A stretch of DNA of 64,000 nt, taken from Diploptera punctata. Its lineage: Eukaryota; Arthropoda; Insecta; Blattodea; Blaberidae. Of the stretch, positions 46,501-55,500 are shown piece by piece (position 1 is the stretch's first letter; every line of letters starts with the position of its first letter). A program made the position numbers and the translations under genes. The notes under the pieces were generated by a model, which was not told the DNA's origin, did no database searches, and worked only from the letters and a program-made list of their open reading frames with translations. The stretch is from assembly GCA_030220185.1 (NCBI GenBank), contig JASPKZ010007297.1, forward strand, positions 558,001 to 622,000. The letters are read 5' to 3'.

Positions 46501-49500
46501 TATACTACATAAGGCTGCATTACCATGTAATGTGGTCTGCTGAAATGATATGTAAATTGACAATGGCAATCTGTCCAGAGAGCAGAACTTTAAGCACTTA
46601 AAATGCAGGTGAGTTTGCATTAGATGCACATACTCTCTGCCAACATCCCCAAAAGACTTCTAAAACATTGTCAATAAATTTTGTTTCCACTTATGTCAGT
46701 GCTTAATGGATCAATTTACTAATATTATCTGAATATTTATTTTTTAGCGGAAGTGAGTTTTTATTTAGCAGATAATGTTGTGCCAGATGTATCATGGATT
46801 CCAAACAAACATTACTCTGGAGTTTATGGACTAATGAAACTAACATTACCAAAAGTATTACCCGATACGCTTCAGAAAGCTATTGTATTAGATACAGATG
46901 TTACATTTGCTACGGATATTGCAGAATTGTGGAAGATCTTCTCCAAATTAGGCCCAAAACAGGTATGTTGAAATTAAAATGAGGTTAGCAGTGTTATTAA
47001 ATTTAATTGAGTTAGTTACATTTGACCTTGTATTTTGATAGAATTCTTGAGAACATGTTTCAGTATGCCTGCACACTATCATCAGCTCTTTCTGACTGTC
47101 ACAATGTGCTGAGATAGATTAGTATGCAGGCATACTAAACCATTTTGATGTTATATTTAAATTAACATATTTTAGAAAGAAAAATTACATTCAAACCGGG
47201 AGTTGAACCCTGGACCTCTGGCTCTGTATGTCAGTGTGGTAACCGTTATACCATTCAAACTTCCGATAGGAATGTCAAATTTCTTTCTACTTACACAATT
47301 AATTCTCCTTTCATCTGAAGGCCGATAGCCATCGCTATCAACACCATATGACGACTTCGTTTTGAAGTATTTTTTATTGAGAATTTAAACATTAATTTTT
47401 AAGCGGTTTTAAAAGCTACTATTTTCATGTTATATTTAAATTAACATATTCCAGAATTGGATATAGTTTTATTTTAGAAAGAAAAATTACGTTTGAACCG
47501 GGAGTCAAACTCTGGACCTCTGACTCTGTACGTCAGTGCGGTAACCATTACACCTTTCGAACTTCCGATAGGAACGTAAAATATCTTTCTACTTATACAA
47601 TTAATTCTCCTTTCATCCAAAGGCCGATAGCCATCTCTATCAACAACGCCATCTGATGACTTCTTTACGAAGTATTTTTTATTGAGAATTTAAACATTAA
47701 TTTTTGGTGGTTATAGCTACTATTTTGATGTTATATTTAAATTAACATGTTCCAGAATTAGATATAGTTTTATTTTAGAAAGAAAAATTACGTTTAAACC
47801 AAGACCTCTGAAAGAAATTTGACGTTCCTATTGGAAGTTCGAATGGCGTAACGGTTACCACACTGACATTCAGAGTCAGAAGTCTGGGGTTCGACTCCTG
47901 GTTCAAGCGTAATTTTTCATTCTAAAATAAAAATACTAAACCATATTGAACTTTTATAGGAATATATCACTATGAGGTTTAATTTAAGATGAATTAAAAT
48001 GTTTCATACCTCTCCTCATAACCAATCTTCTAAGTAGATCGTGATTTCAGGGCAATGGTAGCACCATCCGCAGTATACATCTTGACGACTGAGCTGGTTC
48101 TTCCGATCGACATAACATCAGTTGTCAAGATGTACTGAGGATGGGGCTGCCATTGCCCTGAAATCGCAATCTACTTAGAAGATTGGTTATGAGGAGAGAT
48201 TTGAAATTTTAATTCATCTTATACTAAACCATGTTCTCAAGAATTCTACCAAAATATGAAGAAAGATGTTACTGACTCAATTAAATTTATTAAAATAAAC
48301 CTCGTAATGTTACTTCTATTGAAATATTAATTAGCAATGTTAATGCAATAGTGTAGAAAGTAAGTGAACTATAACCTATATTCCAGTAGAAGGTTTCCAT
48401 TCTGAACAGTTCCTATAGGCAAATATAGACTGACTGCATCATTTCTGAACAAATTCCAGGAAACATTGTTTATTTTTTATTATTTCACTCACCTTATACT
48501 TCATATTTTGCTTCTAAGTTCTTTTAATTTCTATCTTAGTTTTCGAAAAATGTTCGTTGAAATGTTGTATGTTTGAAGCCGCCATCTTGTTCCAGTTGTT
48601 TACGTTATTCTTGTTTTCCTATGACTTGATAGCCAACTTTATTAAGTTATGTAGATAGGAAATAACACTATGAGGTTTTTTAATATTGTTTATTTTTTAT
48701 TATTTCACTCCACCTCATACTTCATTTCCTATCTACATAACTTAATAAAGTTGGCTATCAAGTCATAGGAAAACAAGAATAACGTAAACAACTGGAACAA
48801 GATGGCGGCTTCAAACATACAACATTTCAACGAACATTTTTCAAAAACTAAGATAGAAATTAAAAGATATTTGAAATTAAAAGAACTTAGAAGCAAAATA
48901 TGAAGTATGAGGTGAGTGAAATAATAAAAAATAAACAATATTAAAAAACCTCATAGTGTTATTTCCTATCTACATAACTTTTCCAGGAAACATATTAGTT
49001 TACTTGTATAGCCTGTAACACACAAAGAAGTATGAGGTGAGTCAAAAACAACTCGACATAAATTAAAATAAACCTCATAGTGTTATTTCCTACGTACATA
49101 ACTTATCTTTAATTAGTCTACAGCTTGCTATTCCATTTTGAGCACATGCCATTATTATGTTAAGTGTATTGAACTTTGACTAATCAATAGGATGTGAGAC
49201 TGAAATAATAATCACTAAAATAAAATAAATAATAATTTCATGTCATATTTGTGAAGATAGAAAATTTTACTACAGCTACATATTTTTAATAAAAAGCCCA
49301 TAGGTAAACAAGTTACTAAAAGAATTGGAAAAGCCTAGAGAACTTGCTATATTGGAATAATTCTACATTCAAGAAAACTAGAATAGAGTTGTGAGTTTGG
49401 AATTCTCGGTGAGTGGGGATTCATTTCAAAGAAATTGGATTATTTACATCTAACTTCATATTTTAATGAAGTGTAAAATAAAAAATTCTATAAATTAAGG

Positions 49501-52500
49501 GAAGACAGAAGGAAATGCATGGTGGATATCAAATTCATTAATGAATGCCTTAAATTGGAGATTGTACCAAATTTCGTAAGGGGAATAATCAAAGACAATG
49601 GCAGCCTACAACAAACCGTTTTGGAAAAGAAAGTTTTGAAAGTGGAGAAGAACAAACATTACGAAAAAATAAGCAACACTCAATTATACTTTTTACATTT
49701 GAAAATTTCTAAGTACATTGGCGAATTTTGTTGGGAAAATTTAGAAGAAAAGTTCTTCAGTAGGCTTAATTACATCATCAAACAAAAAATTACTAAACAT
49801 GGGAAGAAAATCGAAAATTTGAAAATTAAAGCAATTGGAAATAAGAAGAAACTAGGAAACAACCATAAATCATCCAAGAACAAAAATCTTGAAAGTGAAA
49901 ATGTGATTAATAGTAGTGTTGTCAACTTATCTTCAAAAACTTCTGATGACAAAGAAATGCAACTTTTGGAAAATGGTTTGAAAAATTGTATACATTTTTC
50001 GGACAAAATAGAAGACTATATAGCAGATACAGAAATTCTAATCGAAAACATGAATATGGAAGACAAAATTACCATCAGGAATAAATGTGAAAAAATTATC
50101 AAAGAAATCAAGGAAACACCAATAAACAAGAAGGGTTCAAGAAATATGAAAATTATTAAAGACATCAACAGTAAAAATGTAATAATTACTAAAGCTGACA
50201 AAGGCAACCAATTGGTTATTTTAGACAAAGAAGAATACAACAACAGAATGGAAAAACTTTTGGACTCTGAAGAATATACACAGATTCAATCAGACCCCCT
50301 TAACAAAACCATTAAAGAAGTAGACAACACTCTCAAGAATATCAATCACATTTTAACTAAGAAAGACAAGTTTCATCTGAAGGTTTCAAATCCAAAAATT
50401 CCCAACATCTACGGACTCCCGAAAGTGCACAAAGAAGGGCTCCTACATATCATTTATCTAAATGGTTATGTAAGGAATTTAATAAAATGAATGGATTTGA
50501 AAACTCTGCAATAGAAAACTCTTATGAATTGGTAGATAAACTAGAAAACATACAACTACAATCTTCAGACAGATTAGTTTCATTTGATGTTGTTTCCTTA
50601 TTTCCAAGCATTCCAAAAGACCAAACTATGGAAATTTTAGAGATTTGGATGAAAAATAATAAAATTGAAAAAGTAAAGATAGTCGAATATAAAACTTTAA
50701 CGAAATTATGTATCGATAATATGTTTTTCACCTACAATGGAAGATTTTATAAACAAAATTTAGGACTTTCGATGGGAAACCCTTTATCTCCGTTCTTAGC
50801 TAATCTATTCATGGGGAATTTTGAACACAAGATAATTAATGGACATCGTTTAATTTTCAAGTTCTGGTGCAGATATGTGGATGACATAATTGCAATAGTC
50901 ATAAACAGATAGATGATGCATTAAAATTATTGAACATTCAAAGTCAAACTATAAAGTTCACTATGGAAAAGGAAATCAATGGAGAAATACCATTTTTAGA
51001 TCTCAACTTAAAAAGGAACGAAGAAAATAAGATAGAATTTGGAATTTACAGAAAGAAGACACATATAGATAACTACATAAAAGCTTTAGGTTTCAATCAC
51101 ATAGCTCACAAAGAAGCAGTTTTCAATTGTTTGACACATAGATTAGTGAACATACCAATGAACAAACAAAATTATGAAAAAGAAAAAGAACACATAATCA
51201 ACGTAGCCACGAAAAATGGTTTTGCAATAAAAATGATACTCAAAAAAATAAACAAGTTCAAAAGACAAAAATTTATTAATCAAAGCACTCGTCTAAAAGT
51301 AAAAGAAGATAATGTAAAATTTAGAAAATTCACATATCATCCATTAAAACACCACAAGTTTCAAAAATTTTTTAAAGATTTCAACATAAGGTTAGCACCC
51401 AAAAATGACTACAGCATCAGTAGACTGATTAGACCTAATAAGAATGAGAAAATTAAAGAAGAAAACAAATCAGGGATTTATCAAATTAAATGTGAAGAAT
51501 GTGAGAAATTCTACATAGGAAAAACTAAAAGAAATTTGAAAACTAGAGTGAAAGAACATCTCAGGAATGTCAAGAAAGGGGAAGTAGAAAAATCTGCAGT
51601 GGCTGCCCATGCATGGTCTGAAAAACATCTTATCGAGAAAGAAGCTAAATTATTAAAACAAATAGAAAAACCTAAAGAACTTACTGTTTGGGAAAAGATC
51701 TACATTCAAAAGAGCGAAAAGAAGAAATTAATGAACTTTGAAATTCCTGGTGAGAATGACCTGGTTTCGAGGTTTTTCAGTCAGCCAATGGAAGGAGAGA
51801 AGGACAGCTCTTCAAGACGACAGAACAACGGTCGTGACGATACTGAGGATGGAACAGAAACTATGTTCCGAAACTAGTTTATAATCAAATAAGAAGAACA
51901 ATATGAGGTGAGTGATAAAAATATTCTACCTTAGTAAATGACCCAATTCAATTCATATATTAAAGTTGGAAATTTTTATATTATGAGGTTTTTTTTAATA
52001 AAAATCAAATGAATCGCGAATTCTTCTTACCTCATACATCTATGTTATTTTAACACAGAACCACGGTCGGGAATCATCATTCCCATCCTCAGCTATTGTC
52101 ATGACTGTTGATTCTTCATTATGCCGGTCATTTTCTAAATGCCCTCTGGTGTTGATTTGAAGAACTGTGTTATCAAATTTGGTTCATCCGGAAACTCAAA
52201 GTTCATGGGGCAGTTTAGAAAATGACCGGCATAATGAAGAATCGACAGTTGTGACAACAGCTGAGGATGGGAATGATGATTCCCGATACATGCGGTTCTG
52301 TGTTAAAATAACATAGATGTATGAGGTAAGAAGAATTCAGAATTCATTTGATTTTTATCCAATTCAATGCCTTTGATAAATTACCTCATGATGTTACTTC
52401 CAATCATTTTATGATTAAAATTCACTTCAAAATTCAACTAATCACCACCAAAGTGATAAAAATTGACATTGGAGACTAAACTCAATAGTCAGAATTTAGT

Positions 52501-55500
52501 TGAGAATAGGTCTCTGAAAGATGCCCAAATTATATTTTTATTATTAATTTCATACGTCTCGATGATGGATAAATCATATTTGAAGAGAAAAATTATACGC
52601 TCAGAGCGGGACTTGAACCCGGGACCCTTGGTTCTCTACACCAAGTGCTCACCATCTGAGCTACCTGGGCAAGAACCGATCTAAATGCAAATTTTTCTCT
52701 ATGTACGTTTAAGTCCCGGTCTGAGCGTATAATTTTTCTCTTCAAATATGATTTATCCATCATTGAGATGTATGAAATTAATAATAAAAAACATTGAAAA
52801 AAGCTGTACTGGCATTTATAATGTAATGTATAATTCCCAAATATGTCTTCTTAATATAGGAGCCGCCATTTGCAAAGATAGAAGCAAAGGCTTCATAGCA
52901 TTTGGTGGGCGGGAAGGAATTACAACATATATAGAGAAAAATTTGCGTTTAGATAGGTACTTGCTCAGGTATCTCAGATGGTAGAACACTTGGTCTGGAG
53001 AACCAAGGGTCCCGGGTTCAAGTCCCGGTCTGAGCATATAATTTTTCTCTTCAAATATGTCCAAATGATTTTATCAACTGAGGTGTTTTATTTCCAATTT
53101 ATTTTAGGCGCATTTAAATTGAAATTTTAAAATAAATTTCTTTCCACCTCACCTCATATCCTGTCTTCTAATTAGTTAATTATTATTAGCATTTAAATTT
53201 GTTGTAATTTTAATCTGAAAAGGTATTTTAAATATTTTTTCAGGCAATTGGTCTTGTTGAGAACCAGAGTGATTGGTATCTTGGGAAACTTTGGAAAAAA
53301 ACATCGACCATGGCCTGCGTTAGGCAGAGGGTTAGTATTTTCATCACCTTATATAGCACCTTTCACTATTGAATTATTTTACTTATGACATATCCATTAT
53401 GTTGAATATTTTTATTAATGTTAAATATAATTAAGGGAATCGGCCACGGGGTGAACTAGTGGTTATGCTCCTTGCCTCTGGTCCCGAAGGTCACGGGTTC
53501 AAACCCGGCTGGGGTTGATGGATTTTTTTAGGATGGAAAAATCCAAGGAGTAAGTCCTCCGGGAGGGACTTTAAGCCGTGGGTCCTGAGTCTGAAGATTT
53601 TCAGGCTCGTAAAAGATCCTTAAGCCTGAATGAAAGGCCTCTAAGCAAAATTTACCGAATTTTCCCGTCCTAGTACTACCTTGGTTTCCTAGATGTCTGT
53701 ATGAGGCAGAACGCGCTGACCACGGACCACTCAAATGACATCTATATGAAAATAAGTGAAACTAAATTGGTATGGTTCAAATTCTTCCTTGTAGGGGGGA
53801 GAGCGCCTAAATCTCTGTTAAGAGAAATATGGGCTTACAAATACAAGAAGATAATTAAGGGATCCAGAGTATCCTTTATTGTTAATGTTATAACACTGCT
53901 TATAAAGTAAATATTTTCTCATATTCAACTGATTGTATTCTTTTCACACTTTTAGAGGATATTTAGCAAATCCTTGTGTACGATTCAACATGTCCCATGT
54001 CGAAAATATATTCTATGTAAAAGAACCTCAAGCCTGAAACAAGGACTTGAGTAAGATTTATCTGTTTTTTCACACTCAGATTTTAATGCAAATTTGAATT
54101 GCAATGCCAATGACCTGGGTTGTTAAAGTAATTATCATTGAATAAATTATTAAATGTACATAATGTCGTCTACTGAAGTAAAATGAAAATTTAATATAGA
54201 ACTAATAAACATACTATTCAATATTAAATTAAAAGATTCTTACCTCTCCTCACATTATTCTGTTAAGTAGATCGCGATAATGTGAGGAGAGGTAAGAATC
54301 TTTTAATTTAATATTGAATTGAACCTCACAGTGATAATTCCTATATAAAAAAAGGTTAAACATACTATTACCCATCCAAGTGTTATGTGCAGGCGGAAAA
54401 TATGTTAACTAACAAACTGTCTTTCTCTTTCTATTCCTTACTATGTTGCCACTTCCTGTCTTTTGTGTTATGTTGTTTGATTGGCAGGTAGAGAGCTGAC
54501 AAATACTATGTATTTTAATGATCCATCGTTCTGCGCGGGTCAGTGGCAGAATGACTAACTTGACAACCCTGTTACTTTTGGGGTTATGTCTAGGAATGAG
54601 CTGTCCCTTCCTTGCCCTTCTCATTACATGTTGCCACTTGTGATTTATTGTGAGGCTGGTAAGAGAGAGACGACAAATACTGTGATTTTAAATGATCCGA
54701 CCGCTAGAGCGTTCCGTGCTTAAATGACTAATTTGAACAACCATGTTAAGAATTTTTCACACGTGTTTAGAGATTCTCCCCCCATATTTGAAGTTGAAAA
54801 ATTTCAATACGTGATCGGATGTACAGTTTTCTCCTACATCCCTTCCACAGATTCTTTAGATCGGCGACACTAGCGCTAAAAACTCTTCCCCTCCGCCCGT
54901 GAACAGTTAACTTGGATGTGTAATATATCTGCTGAATGCAGAAGCCAAAGCATGAAAAATGCATAGGGTGACATTGGAACACCCTGTTTATTATAATTAG
55001 AAGAAATTTACTTACTTACTCACTGGCACTATCAAACCCATAGGTTCATGGCCGCGCGGACATACGCTCTCCATACATCCCTATCCTGAGCTAATGCTTT
55101 CCAATCATTCCCTGTATAATCTACTTCCCTCAAATCATACTTAATGTTATTCCCCCACCTCATTCTTGGTCTACCAACTGGGCGTTTTCCCTCTGGCTTT
55201 CCTACAAGAAGCTTCCATGCAAGTCTTTCATTCTCATATGTGCAACATGTCCTGCCCATTGCAGCTTCTGACTAAAAACCCGTTCCAAATGCAGGTCTTT
55301 CTGCACCCCCGTAGTATAATGCAAAAGTTTCCTGATTCCTGACTACCTTCTCCTGGCCACCTAACTTCTTGTAAAGCGACTATATCCAAGGGCGATTTAT
55401 CTAATTCCTGCGTTAATATCTCTAGTGCCGCGCTATTGTATAAAGTCCTAACATTCCATGATCCTAGGAACATGTTCCTGTGTTTGAGCCTTTGGCATGG

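Larger units (their letters stand above)
49240..51985 (+). mobile_element. Near-complete Penelope-like retroelement
   Basis: A single polyprotein region (about 49519-51877) with reverse transcriptase and GIY-YIG endonuclease, broken into three frames. It is followed by a hammerhead-bearing end and the block 'caatatgaggtgagtgataa', and ends near 'attatgaggttttt' (51984). The leading region (49240-49515) is non-coding. Penelope-like elements are retroelements whose RT is close to telomerase. This is the best-preserved copy in the window and the likely reference for the truncated copies. Confidence 0.9.

Noticed and set aside
49770..50731. Hydrophobic minus-strand frames opposite the Penelope ORF
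   Set aside because: Antisense shadows of the Lys/Asn-rich coding strand; they look membrane-like only because AAA/AAT complements are TTT/ATT.
49240..51985. A retrovirus or endogenous virus
   Set aside because: RT motifs (YVDD with KADKG and GLPKVHK) and the fused GIY-YIG nuclease are Penelope-like; there are no gag, protease, integrase or envelope-like regions.
685..53035. Calling the tRNA-like cores ordinary tRNA genes
   Set aside because: They sit in tandem arrays with conserved spacers, several have odd anticodon stems (6 bp), missing U33 or deleted arms, and anticodon and variable-loop types disagree.
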